This document shows positions 37,761 through 47,529 of a stretch of DNA of 64,000 nt, in pieces; position 1 is the first letter of the stretch, and every line of letters begins with the position of its first letter. Origin of the DNA: Aureispira sp. CCB-E (GTDB lineage: Bacteria; Bacteroidota; Bacteroidia; Chitinophagales; Saprospiraceae); the NCBI RefSeq assembly GCF_031326345.1, contig NZ_CP133671.1, positions 310,001-374,000 of the forward strand, in the 5' to 3' direction. The notes below the pieces were generated by a model. The model made no database searches. It was given only the letters and a program-made list of their open reading frames with translations, and was not told the origin of the DNA. Position numbers and translations under genes: made by a program.

Positions 37761-40028
37761 ATGCTAAAAAAAATTCTTTTTGGTTTGCTTGGTATGAGTA
37801 TTCTGTTTAGCACAAATGCTCAGAATTCAAATCAAGGCGCTACGAAGTTTCAGCAATTGTATCAAGAGTTACCAACACCTAATACCTATAGAAATGCGGC
37901 AGGTGCACCTGGTCATGAGTATTGGCAGCAACGCGCCGATTATGATATGAAAATCGAAATTGATGATGAAAAGCAACGTATTTTAGGTGAAGAAACCATT
38001 ACTTATTATAATAATTCACCAGATGCCTTAACATATCTTTGGGTTCAATTGGATCAAAATGTCCGAGCCAAAGATTCTGATTCTCACAAAACACGCCCAG
38101 GAAAAGTCTATTCCGAAATGGGGTATAGAGAAATAAAATCTGCTTGGCACAATGATTTTGATGGTGGTTTTAAGATAGAAAAAGTCACGGACAAAAAAGG
38201 TAATCCATTAAAATACACGATCAATAAGACTATGATGCGTATTGACTTGGAGCAACCTTTAAAACCCAAGGGCAATTTATCTTTTAACATCAAGTGGTGG
38301 TATAACGTAAATGATGGTGGTAATTATGGTGGTCGTTCTGGATATGAATATTTCCCAGAAGAAGACAACTACATGTATCACATTGCTCAGTTCTATCCTA
38401 GAATGTGTTCTTATAATGAAACAGATGGATGGCAAAACAAGCAATTTTTAGGTCGTGGTGAATTTACTCTTTCTTTTGGTGATTTTAAAGTTGCTATTAC
38501 AGCACCTGCTGATCATACTGTTGGTGCAACTGGTGTTTTACAAAACAGCAAAGAGGTGCTTACAACAACACAACTAGAGCGATTAGAAAAATCTAAGAAG
38601 TCCGATAAGCCTCTTATGATTATATCACAAGAAGAAGCTGAAAAAATTGAAAAAGGAAAGGTAAAGGAAAAGAAAACTTGGGTCTTTAAAGCAGAGAATG
38701 TCCGTGATTTTGGTTTCTGTTCTTCTCGTAAATTTATCTGGGATGCTCAAGGCGTGCCTTTTGGTGACCGCACGGTCATGGCAATGTCGTATTATCCCAA
38801 AGAAGGAAATCCTCTTTGGGAAAAATACTCTACTCGAGCAATCGTCCACACTTTAAAAGTTTATTCTAGACATACTTTTGACTATCCATACCCTACTGCA
38901 ATTTCTACTCATGCAAACTTTACAGGAATGGAATATCCTATGATTTGCTTTAACTTTGGAAGACCTCGCCCAGATGGCACCTATTCTGAACGCTTAAAGT
39001 ATCGTATGATTGGTGTTATCATTCACGAAGTAGGTCACAACTACTTTCCTATGATTGTTAATTCAGATGAACGCCAATGGACTTGGATGGACGAAGGGTT
39101 AAATACGTTTTTACAATATATAACTGAAACAGAGTGGGAGCGTGATTTTCCATCAAGAAGAGGACCTGCTGCTAATATTGTAGATTATATGCGTGGAGAC
39201 AAAAATAATATTGTTCCAATTATGTCTAATTCGGAGTCTATCTTGCAATTTGGAAATAATGCTTATGGGAAACCTGCAACTGCTTTGAATATTTTGAGAG
39301 AGACGATTATGGGCAGAGAATTGTTTGACCATGCGTTCAAAGAATATGCCAACCGTTGGAAATTCAAGCACCCCTCTCCTGCTGATTTTTTCCGTACAAT
39401 GGAAGACGCTTCTGGAGTTGATTTAGATTGGTTCTGGCGAGGATGGTTCTATACAACAGACCATGTTGATATTTCTATAGATGGTGTCAAATGGTTTCAA
39501 CTAAACAGCCACGATACAGAAAAAGAAATCATGGTTCAGAAAAAGTGGGATGCTAAAGCTCCTCGTGGTATTTCTGAGATTAGAAACAATGATCAGAAAG
39601 CAGTAAAAGAAACCTTGATGGAGAAATACCCTGAACTAAGAGATAAATACAACGACCGTGATAAATACAGAGTATCTGAACGTGACAAAAAGCTGAACGA
39701 ACAATATATTGCTGGTTTGAGTAAAGAAGAAAAAGAATTAATTGATGGAGCTTACAATTATTACGAGGTTGCTTTTAGCAATGTAGGTGGTTTGGTTATG
39801 CCAATCATTTTGGAAATGAAATATACAGATGGAACTTCTGAAGTTATTCATATTCCTGCCGAAATTTGGAAGCAGCGCGCTGATAAGGTGTCAAAAGTTT
39901 TTGTAAGCAAAAAAGAACTTGAAGAAATCATCTTAGATCCTTATTTAGAAACAGCAGATACTGATCGTAATAACAATTACTATCCTGCTAGAAGACAACC
40001 CACACGCTTTGAATTGTATCAAAGATAA
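37761..40028 (+). CDS. M1 family metallopeptidase (exported)
   Basis: A 755-residue zinc aminopeptidase with a signal peptide (FGLLGMSILFSTNAQ). The zinc site is VIIHEVGHNYFPM (HExxH) plus the downstream Glu of WTWMDEGLNTF. The GxMEN exopeptidase motif is replaced by TGMEYPMICF, as in many Bacteroidota members. The N-terminal beta-domain and a C-terminal region rich in Lys/Glu/Asp with HIPAEIWKQ are present. It is probably a periplasmic or surface enzyme that trims peptides. It forms a likely unit with the HupE-like gene 33 bases upstream. Confidence 0.92.
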   Translation: MLKKILFGLLGMSILFSTNAQNSNQGATKFQQLYQELPTPNTYRNAAGAPGHEYWQQRADYDMKIEIDDEKQRILGEETITYYNNSPDALTYLWVQLDQNVRAKDSDSHKTRPGKVYSEMGYREIKSAWHNDFDGGFKIEKVTDKKGNPLKYTINKTMMRIDLEQPLKPKGNLSFNIKWWYNVNDGGNYGGRSGYEYFPEEDNYMYHIAQFYPRMCSYNETDGWQNKQFLGRGEFTLSFGDFKVAITAPADHTVGATGVLQNSKEVLTTTQLERLEKSKKSDKPLMIISQEEAEKIEKGKVKEKKTWVFKAENVRDFGFCSSRKFIWDAQGVPFGDRTVMAMSYYPKEGNPLWEKYSTRAIVHTLKVYSRHTFDYPYPTAISTHANFTGMEYPMICFNFGRPRPDGTYSERLKYRMIGVIIHEVGHNYFPMIVNSDERQWTWMDEGLNTFLQYITETEWERDFPSRRGPAANIVDYMRGDKNNIVPIMSNSESILQFGNNAYGKPATALNILRETIMGRELFDHAFKEYANRWKFKHPSPADFFRTMEDASGVDLDWFWRGWFYTTDHVDISIDGVKWFQLNSHDTEKEIMVQKKWDAKAPRGISEIRNNDQKAVKETLMEKYPELRDKYNDRDKYRVSERDKKLNEQYIAGLSKEEKELIDGAYNYYEVAFSNVGGLVMPIILEMKYTDGTSEVIHIPAEIWKQRADKVSKVFVSKKELEEIILDPYLETADTDRNNNYYPARRQPTRFELYQR

Positions 40029-40055
40029 GCTTAGCAAATTAAGCTGTCACAATAA

Positions 40056-40092
40056 AAAAAGTCTGTTCCACGAGGAACAGACTTTTAATTTT
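40056..40092. terminator. Terminator with parS-like core
   Basis: The stem AAAAGTCTGTTCC / GGAACAGACTTTT follows the M1 peptidase gene and faces the tRNA gene. Its centre (40064-40079, TGTTCCACGAGGAACA) is one base from the parS palindrome. Confidence 0.75.
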
Positions 40093-40096
40093 TTAG

Positions 40097-40170
40097 AGCC
40101 GATGGAGGGACTCGAACCCACGACCTGCTGATTACAAATCAGCTGCTCTAGCCAGCTGAGCTACATCGGC
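40097..40170 (-). tRNA. tRNA-Thr (anticodon TGT)
   Basis: Read on the minus strand, the acceptor arms GCCGATG and CATCGGC pair fully. The D arm GCTC/GAGC, the anticodon arm CTGAT-TTGTAAT-CAG with anticodon TGT (codon ACA) and the T arm GTGGG-TTCGAGT-CCCTC are all present. The next bases are TCT, so CCA is not encoded and must be added by the CCA enzyme. No other tRNA is adjacent. Confidence 0.95.
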
Positions 40171-40306
40171 AAAAAATTCTTATTTGCATTTCAGCGATTG
40201 CAAAACTACAATCTTTTTTTTTATTTCCAAATAAAAACATTAAATACTTCTTGGGTAACTAAAAAAAGAGCAGCATAAAACACATAAAAACCTAACAATC
40301 AGTTAA

Positions 40307-41185
40307 TTAAACCATAAATAAAAAATAAAAAATCACCCCATTAATTAACAAACCAATAACAGTTGACAATAAAGAACTCAATGCCAACAGGTTAGATTGC
40401 TTGATTCTTCCAAAACGATCAATTTTAGGGGCTGCTCCCATCGCATCATACACGATATTTAGCTCAGGATTCTTTTTATCATAAAGAATTTTTTCTGCCT
40501 CTTCGTCCTCTACTTGTGCTGTCAAATGGGTTTTGCAAGTAGCTATATAAAGCTTATTATTGGCATAAAACTCAAATTCATAAGCATAGACCGTTTCTTC
40601 ATTAATACTAGTATTGGTGGCTTTATAACTCTTCATTTTCCCTCTTGTAAACATTCCATTTTTTAATAACTTCAATGCTTTTATATTTTCTTTGAATCCA
40701 AAGAATAAAAATCCAAAGCCAATAGCAGGAAAAATAAGCACTAAAAAGAGGACCCACCCAGGAAAAATTTCAGTCCTCATTCCGACAATTCTAGAACGTA
40801 GATGATTTCCCGATTTGTATTCAACTGCTACTATCTGTCCTTCTTTTTCTCCTCCAAATACAGCACTAGAGGTACCGAGTAACGATTGACCGTTGGCATT
40901 ATAAGAAAATACATATTCATAAATAATTTGATCGTTAACTTCTGTGGATGTCTCATTAATTTCTAATAACAAACCTTCTGTTTCTTTCCATTCTCCGTCA
41001 AAACTAAACCAATGTATGGCACTAGATTGCCCTCCAAAAACTAAGAGAAAAATCATTCCAAACCAAAAGAAAATAGAGCCAAATTGAATGGAAAAACCAC
41101 CAAACAACACATTGATACAAGTAAGTGGGCTCAAGTAGCGAGGTGGCTGTTCTCGCAATGTTTCCTGACCTAATATAGTTTTCAT
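40307..41185 (-). CDS. Membrane protein with two DUF3592 modules
   Basis: A 292-residue protein with about four membrane segments. Two similar beta-rich modules follow helices: GEWKETEGLLLEINETST to VAVYKSG-like sequence around residues 55-125, and MKSYKATNTSINEETVYAYEFEFYANN around residues 180-240. This is the duplicated DUF3592 layout. The function is unknown. It is on the same strand as, and about 120 bases upstream of, the LytTR regulator gene, but a separate promoter is likely. Confidence 0.72.
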   Translation of the reverse strand: MKTILGQETLREQPPRYLSPLTCINVLFGGFSIQFGSIFFWFGMIFLLVFGGQSSAIHWFSFDGEWKETEGLLLEINETSTEVNDQIIYEYVFSYNANGQSLLGTSSAVFGGEKEGQIVAVEYKSGNHLRSRIVGMRTEIFPGWVLFLVLIFPAIGFGFLFFGFKENIKALKLLKNGMFTRGKMKSYKATNTSINEETVYAYEFEFYANNKLYIATCKTHLTAQVEDEEAEKILYDKKNPELNIVYDAMGAAPKIDRFGRIKQSNLLALSSLLSTVIGLLINGVIFYFLFMV

Positions 41186-41303
41186 TCTTTCATGTGTTTT
41201 ATTAATTATTCTTTATATCAACTCAATAATAGTTAGTACACTCCTATTCATGCTTTTTGCGAATTATTAAAATTAAACCTCTGTAGATTTATTTCCCTAG
41301 CCT

Positions 41304-42020
41304 TTAAAAAATTTGGTTGACAATCGTTCGCTTATAGGAATAACCAATAGGGATGTACTTATCTCCTACTGCCAATTGATTACCAAACATATTTGACACT
41401 TTATTTTTATTAACAATATAAGATTTATGTACCCTCAAAAAAGCATCTTGAGGCAATCGAGTTTCTAAAGACTTCAAAGAAGCATGAATAACTAGTTTTT
41501 GTACTTCTGTATAAAATACCACATATTCTTTCATTCCTTCTATATATAGAATGTCATTTAATTGGACTTTGTGAAGCTTTTGATTCGATTTTAGTGCTAT
41601 ATAGTCTTTTTCTGTAGAAATACTCTTAGAAGGCAAATTTTGGTGTTTGTATTCCATCCATTGTTTGTGCTCCAAAACTTTTTGGATTCCTTTTAAGAAA
41701 CGATCAAAGCTAATTGGCTTTAACATATAATCAACAACGTCCAACTCAAATCCTTCTATAGCATATTCCTGATAAGCTGTAGTGAAGATAACCAGTGGTT
41801 GTTTTCCCGTAATACATCTCAGCAATTCAGTTCCCTTCAAGTCTGGCATTTGAATATCTAACAACAACAAATCCACTGATTGTTCTTGAATAATACTTAA
41901 AGCATCCAAGGGACTTTTGCAAGCACCAATTAACTCTAAGTCTGGTACTTTAGAAAGGTATTTTTTTAATAATTCTCTTGCAGGTTGTTCGTCATCAATG
42001 ATTAGACAAGTTATACTCAT
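41304..42020 (-). CDS. LytTR-type response regulator
   Basis: A 238-residue regulator: an N-terminal receiver domain (CLIIDDEQPARELLKKYL, phosphorylated Asp in DLLLLDIQMPD, conserved Lys in YMLKPI) is followed by a LytTR DNA-binding domain (IALKSNQKLHKVQLNDILYIEGMKEYV and FLRVHKSYIVNKNKV, quoted only as landmarks). Its start overlaps the histidine kinase gene by 26 bases, so the pair is translated together. The divergent TonB receptor and DUF4249 genes are likely targets. Confidence 0.94.
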   Translation of the reverse strand: MSITCLIIDDEQPARELLKKYLSKVPDLELIGACKSPLDALSIIQEQSVDLLLLDIQMPDLKGTELLRCITGKQPLVIFTTAYQEYAIEGFELDVVDYMLKPISFDRFLKGIQKVLEHKQWMEYKHQNLPSKSISTEKDYIALKSNQKLHKVQLNDILYIEGMKEYVVFYTEVQKLVIHASLKSLETRLPQDAFLRVHKSYIVNKNKVSNMFGNQLAVGDKYIPIGYSYKRTIVNQIF

Positions 42021-43059
42021 TACTTATTTTTAAGGTAATCTCAAATACATCTCTATCCTTATTAATCGTTAGCTGATGCCGATTAGGATAGTTTAAAGTC
42101 AATCTTTTTTTTACATTTTTTAATCCTATTCCAGAAGCGGTGTCTTTCATTTGATTGCTATTACCTATAGAATTAAGGCATTTAAATACTAGCTCCTTGG
42201 AATTAGTGTGTAGTTCAATCCGTATCCAACCTCCTTGCCATATATTCCCATGTTTAAATGCGTTCTCCACAAAAGAAATTAGCAACATAGGAGCTATTTT
42301 AACTTGGGTTATATTTCCCTCTACTCGAAACTCGATCTGCTCCAAGGCATCTTCTTTTAACTCTTGTAAATCAATATAGTTATCAATATACTCAATTTCA
42401 CGGACTAAAGATACTTCGTCTGTATCACAATCATATAGCGTATAACGCAGTAAGCCAGATAATTTATGGATAGAATCAGCAACGTTGCTTTCTTCAAGTA
42501 CTGCTTGTGCATAAATATTATTCAGTGCATTGAACAAAAAATGTGGGTTGATTTGCATTCGTAACAACTTAACTTCTGCTTGTACTTTTTCGTGTTCCAA
42601 TGCCCACATACGCTGCTGTAATGACTTTTCTTGTTCGGCGTAAAAATAAAGAATGCTGATAAAAAATACATTCAAGCCACTCAAACTAATTCGTCCAGTC
42701 CACAGATATTCTACCTTTGGAATAGACTTCGAATACTCTATGGCACTAAATTCAATTGGTGATGTCCAATACCCTGATTGGAAAGCATAACGAAACACCC
42801 AATAAGTTAAACCAGCCCATATTGTTATAAAAATTATGCTTCCGAAAGTAAACCATAAATACCTCTTTTTGGCAAATGTCAATGGCATCAAGACATAGTA
42901 ATTTCCATAAAAAATAACAAAATGAACAACAACCATAAATAAGGAGACTTCTGCCCCATTTTGAATCGTTCCCCAATTGTCATGTGCAACAGAGAATAAC
43001 AAAAGGAAATACGCTACCCAAACTAGAATCTCTTTATATTTTTTTTTTATAAAATTCAT
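41995..43059 (-). CDS. LytS-like sensor histidine kinase
   Basis: A 354-residue membrane kinase. About four N-terminal membrane segments are followed by the His_kinase domain (LLRMQINPHFLFNALNNIYAQ, with the phospho-acceptor His in NPHFLFN) and an ATPase domain (SFVENAFKHGN and SGIGLKNVKKRLTLNYP). No extracellular sensor domain of note is visible, so the signal may be in the membrane. It partners the overlapping LytTR regulator. Confidence 0.93.
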   Translation of the reverse strand: MNFIKKKYKEILVWVAYFLLLFSVAHDNWGTIQNGAEVSLFMVVVHFVIFYGNYYVLMPLTFAKKRYLWFTFGSIIFITIWAGLTYWVFRYAFQSGYWTSPIEFSAIEYSKSIPKVEYLWTGRISLSGLNVFFISILYFYAEQEKSLQQRMWALEHEKVQAEVKLLRMQINPHFLFNALNNIYAQAVLEESNVADSIHKLSGLLRYTLYDCDTDEVSLVREIEYIDNYIDLQELKEDALEQIEFRVEGNITQVKIAPMLLISFVENAFKHGNIWQGGWIRIELHTNSKELVFKCLNSIGNSNQMKDTASGIGLKNVKKRLTLNYPNRHQLTINKDRDVFEITLKISNEYNLSNH

Positions 43060-43589
43060 TTAGAGGAGAATCATTCGTTAATGTTGAGGAATTTTGCCTA
43101 TTAATAGATGAAAAAAGCTAAGAAATAGAATTTATTTGTTTCTAGATAAAAAAAGTAAGACTTTTGCACCAAACCTATTTTGGGTTTTGCTTGTTTATGA
43201 AAATGTTATACTTCATAATACTCCATGTTTTTTTACTTTGTTAACGCAAAAACCAAAAAGCACCTTTGTATCAACTGCGAAGCACTTATGAAGTAATTTG
43301 ATTATCAGCATTGTAGCACGTTGAACATTTAAAACATATTTCACTGACAATCATACCAATACAATTTCATCACAAAGTATTGACCTCAATAAAAATTCAA
43401 ACAATCCATTAGTACTTAAGTATGAAATCACAATTAGTTTATAATATCTTTAAGAGACATAAATCCTAGATAAATCTGATTTAAACCAATTATAACTTCA
43501 TACTTATCTGTAATGACTTTGAATGATTTATCCATTCATTTCTGATAATGGCTACTATTATAATCTCTATTTTTCAAATTAAAATTACT
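43060..43589. other. Divergent regulatory region between the LytS-like kinase and the TonB receptor
   Basis: The 530 bases carry promoters for two divergent units. On the minus strand, 43170-43177 reads TAGGTTTG, a match to the -7 consensus TAnnTTTG. Otherwise it is AT-rich, with no hairpin or ORF that I trust. Confidence 0.45.
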
Positions 43590-45911
43590 ATGAAAATCTG
43601 GTTAACACTAATATTCTGCTGTCTGATTAATATTGGATGGCTTTCTGCACAAGGAGATAAAGCAACCCTTAGTGGCTATGTCAAAGATGCCGACTCTGGG
43701 GAGGAACTCATTGGGGCAACTATTGTTGTTGATGGCACTAGTCTTGGCACAGCTACAAATATATATGGTTTTTACTCTCTCACTTTGGACAAAGGAAAGT
43801 ACAAATTAATTGTAAGCTATATTGGTTATCAAGCCCAAGAAATAGAAATTGATTTGCAAGAAAATGAAACCATGACACTAGAACTAGGAACCGGTGCCAA
43901 AGACATGGAAGAAATTGTTGTCAAGGCTGAAAAAGATGACGATGTAATGATGCAAGATGCAGGTGTTGGTACTACTAAAATTAATGTCAAAAAGCTAGAA
44001 ACACTGCCTGTATTTATGGGCGAAAAAGATATCCTTAAAAGTATTCAGCTCCTGCCAGGTATTAGTGCTTCTAGTGAAGGTAGTACAGGACTGACTGTTC
44101 GAGGAGGGAAACCAGACCAAAACTTGATTTTGTTAGACGAAGCTGTTGTTTATAACCCTTCCCATTTTTTGGGCTTTTTCTCTGTTTTCAACTCTGATGC
44201 ACTCAAAGATTTAACGGTTTATAAAGGAGGTATTCCTTCTCAATATGGCGGTCGTGCTTCTTCTGTTCTAGATATTTATATGAAAAATGGAAACAAGAAA
44301 AAATTTGGCTTATCTGGAGGATTAGGACTTATTTCATCTCGCCTAACATTTGAAGGACCAATTGTAAAAGACAAAGGCTCTTTTATTCTTTCTGGACGTG
44401 CGACTTACTTGGATCTATTACTAAAAGTATTTGACAACGAACGTTTTGGACAACTAGGACTCGGGTTTTGGGATTTAAATCTAAAAGCCAATTATAGTTT
44501 TGGAAAAAACGATAGAATTTTTGTTTCTGGATATGCAGGTCGAGATAACTTTAGTTTTGGAAATTTTGGTCTCAATTATGGAAATTATACCGCTACTGTC
44601 CGCTGGAATCACACTTTCAATGAAAAGCTATTTGCCAATACTTCTTTTTTCTTTAGTGATTATTACTATGGTTATAAAATTGGTCGTTCTGGCGATGACT
44701 TTACAATTGAAGCAGGAATTAGAGACTATGCATTAAAGCAAGACTATAGTTACTATTTAAATCCTAAAAATACCATTCGCTTTGGGTTTAATACTACCTA
44801 TCACGAATTTCAACCTAGTCAATTACGCTCCTCCAATGATAACATCAATAGCTTAATTGCGGACAAAAAACATGCTATTGAAAGTGGAATTTATGCGGGA
44901 CATGAAATTCAGTTTACCGACAAATTTAAAGCCGTTTATGGTCTAAGAGTTTCTCTTTTCAACCAAATTGGTCCTGGAGATATTTTTACTTTTGATGAGT
45001 CAAACAGAATAACTGATACAACCACTTACAAACCATTTGAGCACGTGCAAACTTATTGGGGGCTAGAGCCTCGCCTTGCTCTCACTTATCAGGCCTTTCC
45101 TACAACTGCCTTTGAGTTCGGGTATCACAGAATTCATCAGTACGTGCATTTATTGAGCAATAGTACTGCTGCTGCTCCGAACGATATGTGGATACCAAGT
45201 ACCAATAATGTAAAACCTCAAATTGCGGATCAAGTTAGTTTAGGAGTCAAACAAAGCTTTTTCAAAAATAAGTTAACAATTGGCTTAGAAGGCTATTATA
45301 AATACCTACAAAATCAAGTTGATTATGAAAACGGCGCGGATATCTTGTTGAATACTAGGATTGAAAGCCAGATTCTAAACGGTGTTGGCTGGTCTTATGG
45401 CGCAGAACTATTGGTACAAGGTAAGATTGGAGATTTTAATGGCTGGGTTAGTTATACCTTATCCAAAACAGCTTATCAGTTCAAAGAAATCAACAGAGGC
45501 AACCCCTATCCTGCCAAACAAGATCGCACACATGATATTGCTATTGTGGGAACTTATGAATTAAAAAAACGTTGGGTTTTCTCACTTTCTTGGATTTATC
45601 AGACAGGAAATGCCGTTACATTCCCTAGTGCCAAATATGAAATTAATGGTCAAAAAGTAAGCTATTTTACCGAACGAAATGGCTACAGAATGCCTGCTGC
45701 TCATCGTTTGGATATTGCTGTTACGTTTAGAAACAAACCTACGAAAAAATTCCAGTCTAGCTTTACAGTTGGTATTTACAATGTTTATAACCAGTATAAC
45801 CCATTCTCGATTGATTTTAGACCCAATGAAGCAGATCCAACTAAGACGGATGCCGTACAGTTAAGTTTGTTTGGAATTATTCCAACGGTAACTTGGAATT
45901 TTTCTTTTTAA
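43590..45911 (+). CDS. TonB-dependent receptor with carboxypeptidase-regulatory-like domain
   Basis: A 773-residue outer-membrane receptor. I start at the ATG at 43590, which gives a clean signal peptide (MKIWLTLIFCCLINIGWLSA); the longer frame from 43548 adds 14 unlikely residues. A CarboxypepD_reg-like domain (LSGYVKDADSGEELIGATI) leads to the plug (VFMGEKDILKSIQLLPG, TVRGGKPDQNLILLDEA) and a 22-stranded barrel that ends with the aromatic residue in TVTWNFSF. The next gene is a DUF4249 lipoprotein, and the two likely import one ligand together. Confidence 0.93.
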   Translation: MKIWLTLIFCCLINIGWLSAQGDKATLSGYVKDADSGEELIGATIVVDGTSLGTATNIYGFYSLTLDKGKYKLIVSYIGYQAQEIEIDLQENETMTLELGTGAKDMEEIVVKAEKDDDVMMQDAGVGTTKINVKKLETLPVFMGEKDILKSIQLLPGISASSEGSTGLTVRGGKPDQNLILLDEAVVYNPSHFLGFFSVFNSDALKDLTVYKGGIPSQYGGRASSVLDIYMKNGNKKKFGLSGGLGLISSRLTFEGPIVKDKGSFILSGRATYLDLLLKVFDNERFGQLGLGFWDLNLKANYSFGKNDRIFVSGYAGRDNFSFGNFGLNYGNYTATVRWNHTFNEKLFANTSFFFSDYYYGYKIGRSGDDFTIEAGIRDYALKQDYSYYLNPKNTIRFGFNTTYHEFQPSQLRSSNDNINSLIADKKHAIESGIYAGHEIQFTDKFKAVYGLRVSLFNQIGPGDIFTFDESNRITDTTTYKPFEHVQTYWGLEPRLALTYQAFPTTAFEFGYHRIHQYVHLLSNSTAAAPNDMWIPSTNNVKPQIADQVSLGVKQSFFKNKLTIGLEGYYKYLQNQVDYENGADILLNTRIESQILNGVGWSYGAELLVQGKIGDFNGWVSYTLSKTAYQFKEINRGNPYPAKQDRTHDIAIVGTYELKKRWVFSLSWIYQTGNAVTFPSAKYEINGQKVSYFTERNGYRMPAAHRLDIAVTFRNKPTKKFQSSFTVGIYNVYNQYNPFSIDFRPNEADPTKTDAVQLSLFGIIPTVTWNFSF

Positions 45912-46017
45912 ACTATTTTAACAATTACCTAGTGGCTACTTTGTCTAGCATTTAACTGCTCGTAATCGAGTGAATAAATGATGCAAAGTATGACTTATTG
46001 ATATAAAAAACAAAACT

Positions 46018-46833
46018 ATGAAGTTCAATATAATCATCAGCTTATTAGCACTTTACATCTTAACAACAAGTTGTGAAAAAATTATTGATGTTGATTTAAA
46101 TGAGGCAAACCCTGCTCCTGTTTTTGAGGCTTATTTAGAAAATGACTCCACCTGCTACGTCAAAGCTACTTTAACTAGTAGTTATTACGACAACAGCACT
46201 TCTCCTGCAATCACGAATGCAACCATGACAATTACAGACCAAGCAGGTAATAGTGAAACGCTCACTCATAAAGGAGATGGTATTTATAAAGGGAATACTC
46301 TTATCGGAACCATTGGCAATACCTATACCTTGGATATTAATATCGACGGAAAGTTGTACACAGCTAGTTCTACAATGCCCCCTCTAACTCCTATAGATAG
46401 TTGCTCGGTCCAAGATAGAGGCAACTTATTTGGTGGCGGCGGCATTCCTGGACCTCCTAGATATTTTGTCTATGTCAACTATACAGATCCTGGTAATTTG
46501 ACCAATTACTATGCGATACAAACTACTTATTATGACTCCGTAGAAGTCGGTTTCAGAACAGATTATAGAATAGCAGATGATGAATTAAGCAATGGAATTA
46601 GCACTCGTTCCTTTACAACATTTACGAGTTTTGAGCCAGGCGATACCCTTACCATTGAGTTGGCTTCTATCGATCAAGCTACCCATTTGTACTTCAAAAC
46701 GTTAGAAGATGCTATTGCTGGAGCTGGTTTTGCTAGTGCCGCTCCTGCCAATCCAACTACCAATTTCTCTGAGGGAGCACTGGGATACTTTGGAGCTTGG
46801 AGTAAGGATAAAATTGAATTTATCGTTCCCTAA
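46018..46833 (+). CDS. DUF4249 lipoprotein
   Basis: A 271-residue lipoprotein: signal peptide with the lipobox TTSC, then EKIIDVDLNEANPAPVFEAYL, the hallmark start of DUF4249. The rest is beta-rich (TNATMTITDQAGNSETL and SSTMPPLTPIDS). It follows the TonB receptor by 106 bases on the same strand, a pairing often seen in this phylum. It probably sits on the outer membrane and helps the receptor bind its ligand. Confidence 0.9.
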   Translation: MKFNIIISLLALYILTTSCEKIIDVDLNEANPAPVFEAYLENDSTCYVKATLTSSYYDNSTSPAITNATMTITDQAGNSETLTHKGDGIYKGNTLIGTIGNTYTLDINIDGKLYTASSTMPPLTPIDSCSVQDRGNLFGGGGIPGPPRYFVYVNYTDPGNLTNYYAIQTTYYDSVEVGFRTDYRIADDELSNGISTRSFTTFTSFEPGDTLTIELASIDQATHLYFKTLEDAIAGAGFASAAPANPTTNFSEGALGYFGAWSKDKIEFIVP

Positions 46834-46846
46834 CCATATAGAAAAT

Positions 46847-46888
46847 AAAAAACTGCTGCACAAGGTTTTCGTGCAGCAGTTTTTTATT
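46847..46888. terminator. Bidirectional intrinsic terminator
   Basis: The stem AAAACTGCTGCA / TGCAGCAGTTTT has an 11-base loop and A/T-tract flanks, between converging genes. Confidence 0.85.
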
Positions 46889-47334
46889 TATCCTTTTCGT
46901 CTCATTCCTTCTCTCCTTTCTTTTGTTCGTCGAAGCAACTCCCTTCTAAATCGATGTTCAGATTGTGTCAACTTAACAAGCTGCCGAATCGTAATCACTT
47001 CTTTAAATCGTTCGGCATAAGTACGATGCAATGCTAGTTTTTGTTCTTCAATTTTGATATGATTCTCTAACCAAACTTCCAACTCCTCATCAGACATACT
47101 GTCCACATCTAGACGTCTATTGTGACTTTTTTTTAGAGCTTTCAATTTTTCTTGTAACTCATTGTATAATGGCCAAAACCCCTGTGATTGCTTTGGTGTC
47201 AAGGCTAGTTCTTCAGTTATAAAAGCTACTTTTAAAGCTTGTATTCGTTCTTCTTTAGAACGATGCTCTTGAGCTTGCATTGTATTTATCAATAAGATAA
47301 ATAATAACACTCCATAAAATATATTCTTTTTCAT
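46888..47334 (-). CDS. Spy/CpxP-like periplasmic protein
   Basis: A 148-residue exported protein (signal MKKNIFYGVLLFILLINTMQ, cleavage near AQ). The rest is helical and contains the LTxxQ-like motif LTPKQSQGFWPLYNE and long charged helices up to RRELLRRTKERREGM. Spy/CpxP proteins bind misfolded proteins or sense envelope stress. It is the third gene of a minus-strand series after an ECF sigma factor and an anti-sigma-like protein, and would fit a stress sensor in that circuit. Confidence 0.75.
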   Translation of the reverse strand: MKKNIFYGVLLFILLINTMQAQEHRSKEERIQALKVAFITEELALTPKQSQGFWPLYNELQEKLKALKKSHNRRLDVDSMSDEELEVWLENHIKIEEQKLALHRTYAERFKEVITIRQLVKLTQSEHRFRRELLRRTKERREGMRRKG

Positions 47335-47432
47335 AACATTATTTTTTTCTGTATAAGTAATCCATGACCATACAATAATAACACAGCTAAATACTAGGAC
47401 TAAATAGTTGCTAAGTCATTTTTAATAATAGC

Positions 47433-47465
47433 TCGTTGAAACCAGACAGTAGCAGCGAACCTAGC
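47433..47465. repeat. Possible dispersed intergenic repeat, copy C
   Basis: Begins TCGTTGAAACCAGACAGTAG and ends in CTAGC. It lies between the Spy-like and the anti-sigma-like genes, and a similar GACCGCAGGGAGTAACTAAG follows within 25 bases. Confidence 0.35.
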
Positions 47466-47529
47466 TTGCTGGCTCATGACCGCAGGGAGTAACTAAGCTA
47501 ACTACTATTTTGATAGTCATTGTTAATAC

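Noticed and set aside
40064-40079. Fourth parS-like sequence as a full parS site
   Set aside because: It differs at the central CACGTG core and the rest is explained by the terminator stem, so it may be a chance match; it is listed only within the cluster.
45040-45060. CACGTG core in the TonB receptor gene
   Set aside because: The flanking bases do not fit the parS consensus.
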